From the NCBI GenBank assembly GCA_016765135.1, contig JAESQN010000016.1, positions 1-64,000 on the forward strand: a stretch of DNA of 64,000 nt, written 5' to 3'. The position numbers and the translations under genes were made by a program. Origin of the DNA: Robiginitomaculum sp. GTDB taxonomy: Bacteria; Pseudomonadota; Alphaproteobacteria; Caulobacterales; Maricaulaceae. Shown in pieces: positions 53,462 through 62,921 of the stretch. The notes under the pieces were generated by a model. It made no database searches. It saw only the letters and a list, made by a program, of their open reading frames with translations, and was not told where the DNA came from. The stretch's first letter is position 1; each line of letters begins with the position of its first letter.

Positions 53462-54295
53462 ATGGCGAAACGGGAATATCCATCTGGTGATTTGATGAAG
53501 GGTAAGCGCGGGCTGATTATGGGAGTTGCCAATAAAAACTCCATCGCGTGGGCCATCGCCGAGCAATTGGCGGCGCAGGGTGCTGAAATTGCCTTTACTT
53601 TTCAGGGCGAAGCATTGGAGCGGCGGGTGCGACCTTTGGCAGAAAGTTTGAACTCGCCGATTATTATGCCCTGTGATGTCACGGACGATACGAGCATGGA
53701 TGCGCTGTTTGCGGCCATAAAAGATGAGTGGGGCGAGATGGATTTCCTTGTTCATTCTGTTGCATTTGCCGGGCGCGAACAATTGGCAGGCTCGTTTATT
53801 GAGCAAACCACCCGCGAAGGCTTTGCCACCGCTATGGATATTTCCGCCTATAGTTTTGTTGATGCGGCCCGGCGGGCTTCCGCCCTGATGAGCGAGGGCG
53901 GGTCTATGATTACTATGACCTATCTGGGTTCCGAACGTGTGGTGCCCAATTACAATGTTATGGGTGTAGCCAAGGCGGCGCTGGAGGCTTGTACCCGCTA
54001 CCTGGCCGCAGACCTCGGGCCGCGCGGCATCCGTGTTAACGCTATATCCGCAGGCCCGATCAAGACTTTGGCTGCGGCCGGGATTGGTTCGGGACGCCAT
54101 ATGTTCAGGTTCAACAAGGCCACTGCCGCTATGCAGGAAAACACCGAACTTGAAGGTGTAGCAGGTGCAGCGCTTTATATGTTGTCTTCGCTCGGCACGT
54201 CATGTACGGGCGAGACCCACCATGTAGACGGCGGTTTCCACGCCATAGCAATGCCCCAAGAGGGGCCTCTGAAAGCAAGCCTCGGTATAGACTAG
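53462..54295 (+). CDS. fabI: enoyl-[acyl-carrier-protein] reductase FabI
   Basis: NADH-dependent reductase of fatty-acid elongation, 277 aa. GLIMGVANKNSIAWAIAEQLAAQGAEIAFTFQG is the dinucleotide-binding start, with SVAFAGREQLAGSFI and the catalytic Tyr-Lys pair in YNVMGVAKAALEACTRYLA. C-terminal VDGGFHAIAM also typical. AGGAGC is spaced well before the ATG. Followed by 338 bp without an identified gene. Confidence 0.96.
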   Translation: MAKREYPSGDLMKGKRGLIMGVANKNSIAWAIAEQLAAQGAEIAFTFQGEALERRVRPLAESLNSPIIMPCDVTDDTSMDALFAAIKDEWGEMDFLVHSVAFAGREQLAGSFIEQTTREGFATAMDISAYSFVDAARRASALMSEGGSMITMTYLGSERVVPNYNVMGVAKAALEACTRYLAADLGPRGIRVNAISAGPIKTLAAAGIGSGRHMFRFNKATAAMQENTELEGVAGAALYMLSSLGTSCTGETHHVDGGFHAIAMPQEGPLKASLGID

Positions 54296-54633
54296 AGGTC
54301 GGGGGTCGGGGGTCAAAACCTAAGACGCCTTTGCGGTCGCTTTCACGCGCTTTTTTGCGGCTCGCAGGTTTACTTTGGTGGCAGTTTTGCCAGGCAACAA
54401 CACCGTCGGTTTTAGAGTAAATGGAGGTGGTGGGTACGGACGAGGCCTGGGATAACCTGCTTTGTAGGGGTGGTTCTGGGCGGGTTCTGGGCAGAATGCC
54501 CCGAAACATATTCGTAAAACCGTGTGGCGTGGGCGGCTTTCGGATTGCCCGAGCGGATTAAATACCCGTAATCTGCCCTTGCTCTTATTGATCTTATAAG
54601 CTTTTATGTGGCGAACACCATTAGGGGATAGAT
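54296..54633. other. 338-bp intergenic region without an identified gene
   Basis: No supportable protein gene on either strand; frames here have no ribosome-binding site. The left end has a tandem GGTCGGG run just after fabI. From about 54420 to 54590 the plus strand could form small stems: GGGCA-GAA-TGCCC, GGGCGG...TTGCCC and GATTA...TAATC. A leader or small structured RNA for the following peptidase gene is possible. The minus strand has a long open frame ending in a lysine/alanine-rich tail, but without a start codon. Confidence 0.4.
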
Positions 54634-56838
54634 ATGAAGAAGTTTTTACTTTTAGGGCTTTGTGCGGCGGCGCTTACGGCTTGCCAGCCCACAAATACAT
54701 CAACTGAAAAATCGGAAAAACAAGGGTCAAGTGTAATCACTGCCTATCAGCTTAATAAGGATAACCCAATGGAGTACGCCGTAGCGGGGCAAACCGACGA
54801 CGATCATTTATATTTGGAAGAAGTTTTGGGCGAACAGGCTTTGGCCAAGGTCAAGGGCTGGAATGAGCGTTCCGAACCATTGATGCAGAGCGATGTTTAC
54901 AAGGCCATGAAGAAGGAGCTTTTGGAAGTTTATAACTCCCCCGAGAAAATCCCTTATGTTAGCTACCGTGCTGGTAAGGCCTATAATTTCTGGCAGGACG
55001 ATAAACATGTTAAAGGCATATGGCGGCGCACCAGCCTGGACAGCTACCGCACAGATGCTCCGGTCTGGGAAACCATTCTTGATATTGATGCCCTGGCCAA
55101 GGCGGAAGACAAAAATTGGGTCTATAAGGGCACGAGCTGTCTGGCACCAGATTACAATCTTTGTATGGTGTCGCTGTCGGACGGCGGCAAAGATGCCATA
55201 GAGCGGCGGGAATTTAATGTGGCCGAGCAAGCGTTTGTGGACGGGGGTTTCTTCTTACCAGAAAGCAAAGGCGGCACAGCCTGGATCGATGAGGACAATC
55301 TTTTGATCGGGGTTGATTTTGGAAAAAATACAATGACCGACAGCGGTTATCCGTTCATCGCTAAACTATGGACACGGGGCACACCCTTGACCGCCGCCCG
55401 CGAATTGATGCGCGGCGAAAAAACCGATGTTGGTGTTTGGCCCGGTACATTTGAAAATGCCGACGGCAAAGATGAAATTATGATCGTGCGCGCCGTGACG
55501 TTTTATACCAGTGAGTATTTTTGGGTGCCGCAAAACGGTGATAAAGCTTTCGTGCCGGTGAAATTGCCAGTTCCTCTAAAATCCAATTTGGGTAGCCAGT
55601 TTAAAGGCCAGCAATTGGTAACTTTGCAAGAAGATTGGCCGCAAGCAAATGGCAAAACATTTAAATCCGGTACATTGGTGTCTTTCTCCATTGCTGATTT
55701 TATGGCGAGCGGGAAAATTGATGTGGTTAATGAAGTGATTTCTCCCAATGCACGACAATCCATAGGCGGGTTCGGTGCGACCAAAAACGCACTTCTACTT
55801 AGCTTGTACGAAAACGTTTCTGGCTCCGCTTACGCCTTTGATTTTAAGGACGGGCAATGGACAAAAACCAAACTGGATTTCCCGGCAAATGGCAATGTCT
55901 CCATCGGTGGCACCAATTCCAAAGAAGATATTGCTTTCGTCAATACGGAAAGCTTTTTGACCCCCGACACATTGTGGACGTTCGATACAAAAACCATGCA
56001 GAGCGAAAAGGCCAAATCCTTACCCAGCTGGTTTGACAGCTCGTCAATGGCGGCGGAACAGTTTTTCACCGCGTCTTCGGACGGCACCAAAATTCCGTAT
56101 TATGTGGTGCGGGACAAAAACATGAAGCTGGACGGCACAAACCCGACTTTGCTGTACGGCTATGGCGGGTTTCAAATTTCGCTTAACCCTTCATACTCAG
56201 CCACAATCGGGCGGGCTTGGTTAGCACGGGGCGGGGTTTATGTGGTTGCCAATATCAGGGGTGGCGGCGAATTTGGCCCAGATTGGCACCAGGCCGGTCT
56301 CAAGGCCAAACGCCAAATCATTTTTGATGATTTTATCGCCGTGGCCGAAGACCTGATTGCCAAAAAAATCACCAGCCCGAAACACTTAGGCATTCATGGC
56401 CGCTCTAACGGCGGGCTTTTGATGGGCGTGATGTTCACCCAGCGCCCTGATTTGTTTGGTGCCATTGCCATAGGTGTGCCGCTGCTCGATATGCGCCGCT
56501 TTGACAAATTGCTGGCGGGCGCATCATGGGTCGGTGAGTACGGCGACCCGGACGACGACAATGCGGACGGGGCTTATATCCGTGCCTTGTCGCCCTATCA
56601 CAATATTCGCAGCGGTGTGAAATACCCCGAAAGCTATATCTATACCTCCACCAAGGACGACCGCGTTCACCCCGCCCACGCCCGCAAATTCGCCCAGCGG
56701 CTGGAAGATATGGGTATCCCGTTCGTCTATTATGAAAACATAGACGGCGGCCATGCAGGCGCGGCAAACCTGGAGGAAACCGCCCACTCGCAAGCATTGA
56801 TCTATTCGCATTTCGCCGGGAAATTATCGGGGGGGTAA
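54634..56838 (+). CDS. prolyl oligopeptidase-family serine peptidase (S9A), lipoprotein
   Basis: A 734-residue exported lipoprotein: signal peptide with lipobox LTAC (Cys 17). An N-terminal beta-propeller (about 70-440) is followed by the alpha/beta-hydrolase domain: GYGGFQISLNPSYSA, VVANIRGGGEFGPDWHQAGL and the nucleophile elbow GRSNGG (Ser), the Asp in TKDDRVHPAHA and the His in GGHAGAANLEE. It cleaves short proline-containing or similar peptides in the periplasm; specificity cannot be read from sequence. A DoxX gene follows after 6 bp. Confidence 0.93.
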   Translation: MKKFLLLGLCAAALTACQPTNTSTEKSEKQGSSVITAYQLNKDNPMEYAVAGQTDDDHLYLEEVLGEQALAKVKGWNERSEPLMQSDVYKAMKKELLEVYNSPEKIPYVSYRAGKAYNFWQDDKHVKGIWRRTSLDSYRTDAPVWETILDIDALAKAEDKNWVYKGTSCLAPDYNLCMVSLSDGGKDAIERREFNVAEQAFVDGGFFLPESKGGTAWIDEDNLLIGVDFGKNTMTDSGYPFIAKLWTRGTPLTAARELMRGEKTDVGVWPGTFENADGKDEIMIVRAVTFYTSEYFWVPQNGDKAFVPVKLPVPLKSNLGSQFKGQQLVTLQEDWPQANGKTFKSGTLVSFSIADFMASGKIDVVNEVISPNARQSIGGFGATKNALLLSLYENVSGSAYAFDFKDGQWTKTKLDFPANGNVSIGGTNSKEDIAFVNTESFLTPDTLWTFDTKTMQSEKAKSLPSWFDSSSMAAEQFFTASSDGTKIPYYVVRDKNMKLDGTNPTLLYGYGGFQISLNPSYSATIGRAWLARGGVYVVANIRGGGEFGPDWHQAGLKAKRQIIFDDFIAVAEDLIAKKITSPKHLGIHGRSNGGLLMGVMFTQRPDLFGAIAIGVPLLDMRRFDKLLAGASWVGEYGDPDDDNADGAYIRALSPYHNIRSGVKYPESYIYTSTKDDRVHPAHARKFAQRLEDMGIPFVYYENIDGGHAGAANLEETAHSQALIYSHFAGKLSGG

Positions 56839-56844
56839 TCTGGC

Positions 56845-57270
56845 ATGAGGGGTGCGTCTGCAATAATTTACATCACCATTGGACGGGCCTTGCTGGCGCT
56901 ATATTTTTTCGTGCCGGGCATCGCCAAATTGTTGGCACCAACTAGCCAGGTAGAAATGATGCAACACCATAATATCCCTTATGCTTTGCCGCTACTGTAT
57001 ATTGCGGGCGCGGCGCAGGTAAGCGGTGCAGTGCTTTTGGCCACCAACCGGTATGTGCGTCTAACGGCCCTTGGTTTTGTGCTGTATATTTTGGTCATCA
57101 ATGTGACCATGCATGATTTTTGGAATTTTGCCGGAGTGGAAGCCGTTCACGAACTGCAAAACCACATCAAAAATTTGGGCATATTGGCCGGGTTGCTGGT
57201 ACTTGCAGGCGTAAGCCCTAAGCGAAAGATATCCGTAAAGGCGGTGTTGCGACCTGATAGTGGATCCTAA
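56845..57270 (+). CDS. DoxX family membrane protein
   Basis: A 141-residue membrane protein with four predicted helices. YITIGRALLALYFFVPGIAKLLAP at the start and IAGAAQVSGAVLLATNRYVRLTALGF and LVINVTMHDFWNFAG after it are the DoxX signature. DoxX-like proteins have been linked to redox or thiol homeostasis in other bacteria; a specific role here is not shown. Ends before a bidirectional hairpin terminator. Confidence 0.88.
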   Translation: MRGASAIIYITIGRALLALYFFVPGIAKLLAPTSQVEMMQHHNIPYALPLLYIAGAAQVSGAVLLATNRYVRLTALGFVLYILVINVTMHDFWNFAGVEAVHELQNHIKNLGILAGLLVLAGVSPKRKISVKAVLRPDSGS

Positions 57271-57293
57271 TTAAAGGGTGATTTCACGGCAAT

Positions 57294-57323
57294 AAAAAAC
57301 CCCACACGAGGCGGGGTTTCTTT
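57294..57323. terminator. bidirectional terminator between doxX and etfA
   Basis: AAACCCC (57297-57303) and GGGGTTT (57313-57319) form a 7-bp stem, with T-rich sequence (TTTCTTT) on the right and an A-run (57294-57299) on the left that becomes a U-run for the leftward etf transcript. Confidence 0.75.
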
Positions 57324-57340
57324 AATACATGTAAGTCGGC

Positions 57341-58282
57341 TTAAAAACCAGCCTTACTCAATTCTGCTTCCAGTTCTGGAACTGCATTAAACAAATCTGC
57401 GACCCAGCCGTAATCGGCGATTTGAAATATTGGGGCGTCTTCGTCTTTGTTGATTGCGACTATGACTTTGCTGTCCTTCATACCGGCCAAATGCTGGATG
57501 GCGCCGCTGATACCAACGGCTATATATAGCTCCGGTGCCACGACTTTGCCGGTTTGGCCGACCTGGTAATCATTGGGCACATAGCCTGCGTCCACGGCGG
57601 CGCGTGATGCACCGACTGCGGCTCCGAGTTGGTCTGCGACCTTTTCGATAATGGCGAAGTTTTCGCCAGACCCCATACCGCGCCCGCCAGAGATAACGAT
57701 TTTTGCGGCGGTTAGTTCCGGACGGTCGGATTTGGACAGTTCTTCGCTGACAAATTCCGATGTTGTTGGCATGGCCGGGTCTGCGATGGTTTCGACGGAC
57801 GCGGAACCACCTTCAGCCGCAGGGGCAAAGGCGGTGGGGCGTACCGTTATAACTTTTTTGGCATCAGATGACTTTACCGTTGCCATGGCATTGCCCGCAT
57901 AGATTGGCCGGACAAATGTGTCGGCAGATTCGACACCGCTGATGGAACTGATTTGCATCACGTCTAGGGCGGCGGCAATCCGCGGCATAAAGTTTTTGCC
58001 AGTTGTCGTATCAGGTGCCAGAACGGCGTCATACCCGTCCATGAGCGGCACGACGACCTCTTGCATGGCTTCGGCCAGTTGGCGTTTGAGCGAGACATGA
58101 TCACAAGTCAGCACTTTGCGCACGCCAGAAATTTTTGCGGCTTGGGCAGCAACGTCTTTGACACCTTTTCCGGCCACAAGGATATCGACATCTCCGCCCA
58201 TGGCCAATGCAGCCGTGACGGTTTTATGGGTGGCGTCTTTGAGGTTTTCATTGTCGTGTTCTGCAATAACTAAAATGGCCAT
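57341..58282 (-). CDS. etfA: electron transfer flavoprotein subunit alpha EtfA
   Basis: The FAD-bearing alpha subunit, 313 aa, which carries electrons from acyl-CoA dehydrogenases to ETF:quinone oxidoreductase. The C-terminal domain has [77 protein letters not shown], the classical FAD-binding set. Shares one base with the etfB stop. Confidence 0.96.
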   Translation of the reverse strand: MAILVIAEHDNENLKDATHKTVTAALAMGGDVDILVAGKGVKDVAAQAAKISGVRKVLTCDHVSLKRQLAEAMQEVVVPLMDGYDAVLAPDTTTGKNFMPRIAAALDVMQISSISGVESADTFVRPIYAGNAMATVKSSDAKKVITVRPTAFAPAAEGGSASVETIADPAMPTTSEFVSEELSKSDRPELTAAKIVISGGRGMGSGENFAIIEKVADQLGAAVGASRAAVDAGYVPNDYQVGQTGKVVAPELYIAVGISGAIQHLAGMKDSKVIVAINKDEDAPIFQIADYGWVADLFNAVPELEAELSKAGF

Positions 58283-59028
58283 TAGATCACTCCTTCTTCT
58301 TTAAGCTTGGCAACCAGTTCGGCGGCGTCCGCAACTTTCACACCCGCAGTCCGGCCCGCAGGTTCCGCAACTTTAAGCGTGGTCAGGCGCGGCGAAATAT
58401 CTACGCCGTAATCGTCGGGCGTTTTGGCGTCTATGGGTTTGCGTTTGGCTTTCATAATATTGGGCAGGCTTGCATAGCGCGGTTCGTTCAAGCGCAGATC
58501 AACCGTGATCACGGCAGGCAGGGAGACTTTGATAGTCTGGATGCCGCCGTCAACTTCACGGCCAACGGTTAAGCTGTCCCCGTCTTTGGTGATCTCGTTA
58601 GCGAATGTAGCTTGCGGCCAGCCCAGTAGCGCGGCCAGCATTTGGCCGGTCTGGTTGCTGTCATCATCAATGGCTTGCTTGCCCAACAAAACCAGCTCAG
58701 GCTTTTCTTCGTCCACTATGGCTTTCAGAATTTTGGCCACGGCCAGAGGCTCGACCTCGGCATCGGTTTTGACATGAATACCCCGGTCAATACCCATAGC
58801 CAATGAGGTGCGGATGGTCTCGGCGCACTTTTCCGGCCCGATGGACACAGCGATGGTCTCGGTAGCCGTGTCAGCTTCTTGCATGCGCACGGCCTCCTCG
58901 ACGGAAATTTCGTCGAACGGGTTCATGGACATTTTCACATTGGCCAGATCAACACCCGATTGGTCGGATTTGACCCGCACTTTAACATTAAAATCAAGCA
59001 CACGCTTGACAGGAACAAGGACTTTCAT
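58282..59028 (-). CDS. etfB: electron transfer flavoprotein subunit beta EtfB
   Basis: The AMP-binding beta subunit, 248 aa. [66 protein letters not shown] and [23 protein letters not shown] are diagnostic. First gene of the etfBA pair. Its promoter region abuts the BlaI-type operators to the right. Confidence 0.97.
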   Translation of the reverse strand: MKVLVPVKRVLDFNVKVRVKSDQSGVDLANVKMSMNPFDEISVEEAVRMQEADTATETIAVSIGPEKCAETIRTSLAMGIDRGIHVKTDAEVEPLAVAKILKAIVDEEKPELVLLGKQAIDDDSNQTGQMLAALLGWPQATFANEITKDGDSLTVGREVDGGIQTIKVSLPAVITVDLRLNEPRYASLPNIMKAKRKPIDAKTPDDYGVDISPRLTTLKVAEPAGRTAGVKVADAAELVAKLKEEGVI

Positions 59029-59176
59029 TTTAGGGCCTCCAGCTTGAGTTATTCAATTTGTTGCGTATGGAATAAAATTGCTAAAGACGCAAGCGGTGTT
59101 AGAAATTGGTGCCTAAATTATTGGAGCGACAATATTTCGCCTTTCCAATTTGTAATATGGCTTCAGAAACTTTCTA

Positions 59177-59204
59177 TTGACTACGTTCGTAATCATAGTA
59201 TGAC
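59177..59204 (+). promoter_or_regulatory. promoter of the blaI-like gene
   Basis: TTGACT (59177-59182) and TATGAC (59199-59204) have a 16-base spacing. Both hexamers fall within the two operator dyads, as expected for a repressor-controlled promoter. The -10 match is only moderate. Confidence 0.5.
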
Positions 59205-59217
59205 TACGTTTGTAATC
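59179..59217. promoter_or_regulatory. two BlaI/MecI-type operator dyads
   Basis: GACTACGTTCGTAATC (59179-59194) and GACTACGTTTGTAATC (59202-59217) are near-identical palindromes with TAC-N4-GTA cores, the arrangement bound by BlaI-family repressors. Their starts are 23 bp apart, about two helical turns, and both overlap the promoter 14-52 bp before the repressor gene. Confidence 0.75.
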
Positions 59218-59230
59218 TAAAGGTGAGACC

Positions 59231-59617
59231 ATGAAAAAAATTACCCAGGCTGAGTTGAACGTTATGGAAGTGTTATGGGAAAACAGCCCACAGCCAGCCA
59301 GTGACATTGCCAGGAGCCTGGCGACGCAAAAACAGTGGAATATCAAGACCGTCAAAACCTTGCTATCACGACTGGTGGATAAAAACGCCCTCTCCACCAC
59401 CAAAGACGGGCGGCGCTTTTTATATGCGCCTCTGATAAGCCGCGATATTTATGCCCGCAAGGCGGCGCGGACATTGTCTGACCGTTTGTTTGGCGGGCGA
59501 GCCACGCCTTTGGTGGCGCATCTGGCGGAGGGACGCGGGTTAAGCGACGAAGACATAGCCGATTTGGAAAAACTGTTGTCTGATCTGAAGAGAGAGGGGC
59601 TTAAAAATGAGCGTTGA
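59231..59617 (+). CDS. BlaI/MecI/CopY-family transcriptional repressor
   Basis: A 128-residue winged-helix repressor that normally dimerises on TAC-N-GTA operators and is cleaved when its cognate sensor is activated. ITQAELNVMEVLWENSPQPASDIARSLA, NIKTVKTLLSRLVDKNALSTTKDGRRFLYAPLISRDIYARKAARTL is the family HTH and dimer core. It almost certainly binds the two dyads just upstream. It overlaps the M56 peptidase gene by 11 bases. Confidence 0.92.
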   Translation: MKKITQAELNVMEVLWENSPQPASDIARSLATQKQWNIKTVKTLLSRLVDKNALSTTKDGRRFLYAPLISRDIYARKAARTLSDRLFGGRATPLVAHLAEGRGLSDEDIADLEKLLSDLKREGLKNER

Positions 59618-61211
59618 TGCAGTTTTAAACTGGGCCTTGCACACGGGCATTTCCGTGAGCTTGCTTATCATGCTGGTACTGGTCGTGCGGCGACCATTTA
59701 CCAGAAAATTTGGGGCGCGGACCGCCTATTGGTTGTGGGCTTTGCCGCTAATCCGGCTCGTACTGCCCGCAATACCACTCACGATAAATCTACCGAACTG
59801 GTTGGCATCTGCGCCTGAACCATCTAATGCAGTCGTGGTGCCGATACAGTTTGAAGCCGTTGTTTCCAGCCCCGCCGCCGCACAAATAAACTGGCAAACC
59901 CCGGTGCTAATGGCCTGGCTGGCCGTGGCCGCAATATGGCTCGCGGTACAGATCATGCGTCAACGCAAATTTCTTAAATCCATAGGTGAGACTAGCATCA
60001 CGGCTCCGAAACCCGTACAAATACAGGCCGCTGAAATTTGCAAGACGCTTAATATGTCTGTGCCAGATGTGCGGCTTGCGTCGACTAATGTCGGGCCGCT
60101 TGTTACGGGCATGTTCAGGCCCGTTATTGTCTTGCCGTACAATTTTGAAGAAGGTTTCAGCGGAGACCAACAACACTTTGCGCTTATCCACGAACTGGCC
60201 CATATCAAGCGCCGTGATTTGTGGGCGGCGTTCGGGGCGTTGGTATTTCGCGCCCTCAACTGGCCCAACCCGCTCGTGCATTGGGCGGCGGCCAAATTCC
60301 GGATTGATCAAGAAGCCGCCTGCGATGCCTATGTGTTGAATGTGATAGGCGAGAGCAAGCAAACCAGACAAAATTACGCAGCCACCCTGATCCACTGCGC
60401 GAAACTAACCAAAACCCCAACCGTTCAGGCACAGCAAACAAGCCCGCTTAACCTGACCATTTACCATCCCTTGAAGGAGAGACTAATGACCTTAAAAACA
60501 TCCAAAACCAATTCGACAATCCTGTCGCGTATCGGCGCGGCCAGCATGCTGGTAGCGGCATTGGCTTTAACCGCCCCGGTGACAATCGCATCGGACAGCC
60601 CCGAAACGCAAACCAACCCCAGAAAGGTTATGAAGTGGACCAAAAAGATTGACGGCGTAGAAACCAGCAAACATATAGAGGTTATCACGGAAAACGGCGT
60701 GACAACCGCCTATAGCATTGACGAACACGGTAATAAAACCGTAATCGATGCGTCTGAAATACAAATCTTGGAGGGCGCGGGCATACAAGTGATGGCCGAT
60801 AGAATGCTCATGATGGACGGTTCAAAAACCCCCAATGCCATGAAAGTCTTTGTTACGGACGGCGAGTTTGGAAAAAAACGCATAAAATTTATGATGGGTG
60901 TCGATACGGAAGGCATGACGGGCGATGATATGTTGCAAATGAAAGACGGCGCCCTGTCAAAAATCATCCTCAAGGCTATTATAGCAGATGCGGGCGGTAA
61001 TATTGCCGGGGTGGACAATGCTGTCATCCACATGGCCGGGGGCGTGAACGAGATGCAAGCTTCTGCCATGGTCAGTGCCGCCCAGAGCCTGCTCAATCAG
61101 GCCGATATCTTGTCAGACGCTCAAGATCTAAGCCCAAAAACCCGCAGAAAGCTGGACAAAGCCCGCAAGGCATTGAAGGAAGCTCAAGAAGCGCTTGCGG
61201 CTGAAGAGTAG
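59607..61211 (+). CDS. M56-family (BlaR1/MecR1-like) membrane metallopeptidase
   Basis: A 534-residue membrane peptidase, the presumed sensor partner of the BlaI-like repressor. N-terminal helices (about 8-26, 37-55, 95-112), then the zinc site HELAH with RIDQEAACDAYVL downstream. After a further membrane helix (about 308-325, MLVAALALTAP) comes an extracytoplasmic region of 200 residues that is not a penicillin-binding domain: it has repeated MK/Met-rich segments and ends in a charged helix (RRKLDKARKALKEAQEALAAEE). The signal sensed is therefore unknown and probably not a beta-lactam. Intrinsic terminator follows. Confidence 0.9.
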   Translation: MSVDAVLNWALHTGISVSLLIMLVLVVRRPFTRKFGARTAYWLWALPLIRLVLPAIPLTINLPNWLASAPEPSNAVVVPIQFEAVVSSPAAAQINWQTPVLMAWLAVAAIWLAVQIMRQRKFLKSIGETSITAPKPVQIQAAEICKTLNMSVPDVRLASTNVGPLVTGMFRPVIVLPYNFEEGFSGDQQHFALIHELAHIKRRDLWAAFGALVFRALNWPNPLVHWAAAKFRIDQEAACDAYVLNVIGESKQTRQNYAATLIHCAKLTKTPTVQAQQTSPLNLTIYHPLKERLMTLKTSKTNSTILSRIGAASMLVAALALTAPVTIASDSPETQTNPRKVMKWTKKIDGVETSKHIEVITENGVTTAYSIDEHGNKTVIDASEIQILEGAGIQVMADRMLMMDGSKTPNAMKVFVTDGEFGKKRIKFMMGVDTEGMTGDDMLQMKDGALSKIILKAIIADAGGNIAGVDNAVIHMAGGVNEMQASAMVSAAQSLLNQADILSDAQDLSPKTRRKLDKARKALKEAQEALAAEE

Positions 61212-61251
61212 GCACATAGACCCAAAGGCACTAAAGCCATACCAAACCGGG

Positions 61252-61284
61252 CGGGCGTTCATAGGAATATGTACGCCCGTTTTT
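61252..61284 (+). terminator. intrinsic terminator after the M56 gene
   Basis: CGGGCGT (61252-61258) pairs with ACGCCCG (61273-61279), with extra pairing CATA/TATG inside, followed by TTTTT (61280-61284). Confidence 0.85.
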
Positions 61285-61378
61285 GTGTTTTCTTTCATCT
61301 CCTTGCTGATAATAAGGGTAGAAAGTTCTATACAACATCTCTAGCATTAGAGACATAACCTGTCGTATGGAGACAAAC

Positions 61379-62134
61379 ATGAAGTTAGCATTACAAGCCA
61401 TTACTCTATTCATTTTCATGTGTTGTATTTCAACTAACTCCGCTATTGCGCAACAAAATGTAGCGCTCGAAAATTTATCACCAGTTCCAATTAAGAAAAG
61501 CGTGCGACTGAAGCAAGGCAGTGAAAGAGCAGTTATTGCTTTAAAAATTGAAAACCCAACGCGGTTTATGCGGGATGCAAAGAAGCGGATTGTAAACGAA
61601 GAGCAATACAGCTTTTCCATGACTTTCGTGAATGTGAACCTTGAAAAAGGAAAGTTCAAATCCTCTGGGGGTGTTTTCCACCTAACCAATGTCGACCAAG
61701 GTTATGTTTTTATGTTGGTAAAAGCCAAGCCGTTAGCACTTAAAACAATTGGTGGCGACAGACTTGAAAACATAAAATCAAGAAAAGGTGCGCCGCGACT
61801 ATGTTTTCATGATGACACATTTTATTTTGACGTTGTGGCTGGGTCGGTCAATTTTTTGGGAACTGTAGACCAGAACGATATAATTGAAAACTTAAGCTAT
61901 GCTATGGACAATGTAGAAGCACCGTCTAAATGGGTGACGAGTGCTATTGTAGGAGAGTATATTAGGCGCCCAAAAATTATAGCGCCATCAGCAACTGATA
62001 TTGAGCGGCTGGTAGAGTATTTATCCAATCACCAGCCCAAAATTAAAGGCCCAGTTATACCTGTCAGTATAACAACCCCATTTGTTGCCAAGCGGAAAAA
62101 AGCTACAGTTACAGGTGAGTTCACTTGTATGTAA
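61379..62134 (+). CDS. secreted hypothetical protein, 251 aa
   Basis: An unrecognised exported protein. I start it at ATG 61379, because GGAGAC lies five bases upstream and the signal peptide (LALQAITLFIFMCCISTNSAIAQQ) begins there; an in-frame ATG at 61367 overlaps that site. The mature domain is soluble, with alternating beta-like stretches (GVFHLTNVDQGYVFMLVKAKPL, RLCFHDDTFYFDVVAGSVNFLGTV). No catalytic motif is visible. Its codon use is more AT-rich than its neighbours. It is isolated by terminators and by the opposite-strand adenosyltransferase, so it looks like an accessory gene. Confidence 0.75.
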   Translation: MKLALQAITLFIFMCCISTNSAIAQQNVALENLSPVPIKKSVRLKQGSERAVIALKIENPTRFMRDAKKRIVNEEQYSFSMTFVNVNLEKGKFKSSGGVFHLTNVDQGYVFMLVKAKPLALKTIGGDRLENIKSRKGAPRLCFHDDTFYFDVVAGSVNFLGTVDQNDIIENLSYAMDNVEAPSKWVTSAIVGEYIRRPKIIAPSATDIERLVEYLSNHQPKIKGPVIPVSITTPFVAKRKKATVTGEFTCM

Positions 62135-62153
62135 CCCCCTAACGCTCCCCGGC

Positions 62154-62717
62154 TTATCTTTCTTTTCCCGGCACCCATTTAACATCCGTTTTGCCCTGTG
62201 CGTTACACCATCTGGCGGCCACGAATAGGTAATCGGACAAGCGGTTGGCGTATTTCAAAGCTAAAGGATTTATCTCCTCTTCGCGGATCATGGCGACGAT
62301 TTCGCGTTCGGCGCGTCTGGTTATGGCGCGGGCCAGGTGCAGGTATGCGGCTGGCTTTGAGCCTCCGGGCAGGACGAATGTTTTTAGGGGCGCGATGTCG
62401 GCATTGAGGGCGTCCAGTTCGGTCTCCAGCCTGTTGATTTGCGTTTGTACTACGCGCAAAGCCTTGTCGTTGTCCCCTGCGGCAGGCGTAGACAAATCCG
62501 CGCCCAGATCAAACATGTCGTTTTGAATGCGCGCCAAACTGCGGTCCAGCTCAATATTGTCCACATATAAACGCGCCACACCGATGGCTGAATTGGCTTC
62601 GTCGACTTCGCCGTAAGCCTTTACCCGAAAGCAATCCTTATTGGTGCGTGAGCCGTCCGCCAGCCCGGTGGAACCATCATCGCCCGTACGGGTATAGATT
62701 TTGTTGAGCTTGACCAC
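62154..62717 (-). CDS. cob(I)alamin adenosyltransferase, PduO type
   Basis: Transfers the adenosyl group of ATP to cobalamin to make coenzyme B12. 187 aa. The ATP-binding N-terminus KIYTRTGDDGSTGLADGSR, AYGEVDEANSAIGVARLY, FVLPGGSKPAAYLHLARAITRRAEREIV and LKYANRLSDYLFVAARW are characteristic of the PduO/MMAB family. Abuts the HIG1-like gene (next base). No cobalamin riboswitch is visible. Confidence 0.94.
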   Translation of the reverse strand: MVKLNKIYTRTGDDGSTGLADGSRTNKDCFRVKAYGEVDEANSAIGVARLYVDNIELDRSLARIQNDMFDLGADLSTPAAGDNDKALRVVQTQINRLETELDALNADIAPLKTFVLPGGSKPAAYLHLARAITRRAEREIVAMIREEEINPLALKYANRLSDYLFVAARWCNAQGKTDVKWVPGKER

Positions 62718-62921
62718 CTATTCGCCGCGTGATTTGGATTTTAAATAAATCATGGCAAACAACAAGATCACCGCCACAAACTGCGATGCCACCCTGATGC
62801 GCATCAATTTGTTAGAGCGTAGCCGCGCTTCCTTATCGGTCTTGCGCATATTAAGCGCCCCTAAAATCAACGTCACAAACACGGTCAGCAATGCCAACGC
62901 AATCAAAATATTGATAATCAT
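62718..62921 (-). CDS. HIG1-like twin-transmembrane protein
   Basis: A 67-residue protein with two membrane helices (about 2-22 and 44-62) linked by a charged loop (NMRKTDKEARLRSNKLMRIRVASQ). The loop-to-helix motif RxRxxxQ resembles the HIG1 (hypoxia-induced gene 1) signature; bacterial and mitochondrial members associate with respiratory complexes. The match is by motif and topology only. Ends one base before the adenosyltransferase start. Confidence 0.75.
   Translation of the reverse strand: MIINILIALALLTVFVTLILGALNMRKTDKEARLRSNKLMRIRVASQFVAVILLFAMIYLKSKSRGE

Noticed and set aside
54129-54509. Minus-strand frame across the end of fabI and the following gap
   Set aside because: It overlaps fabI, has no ribosome-binding site, and its product has no recognisable family.
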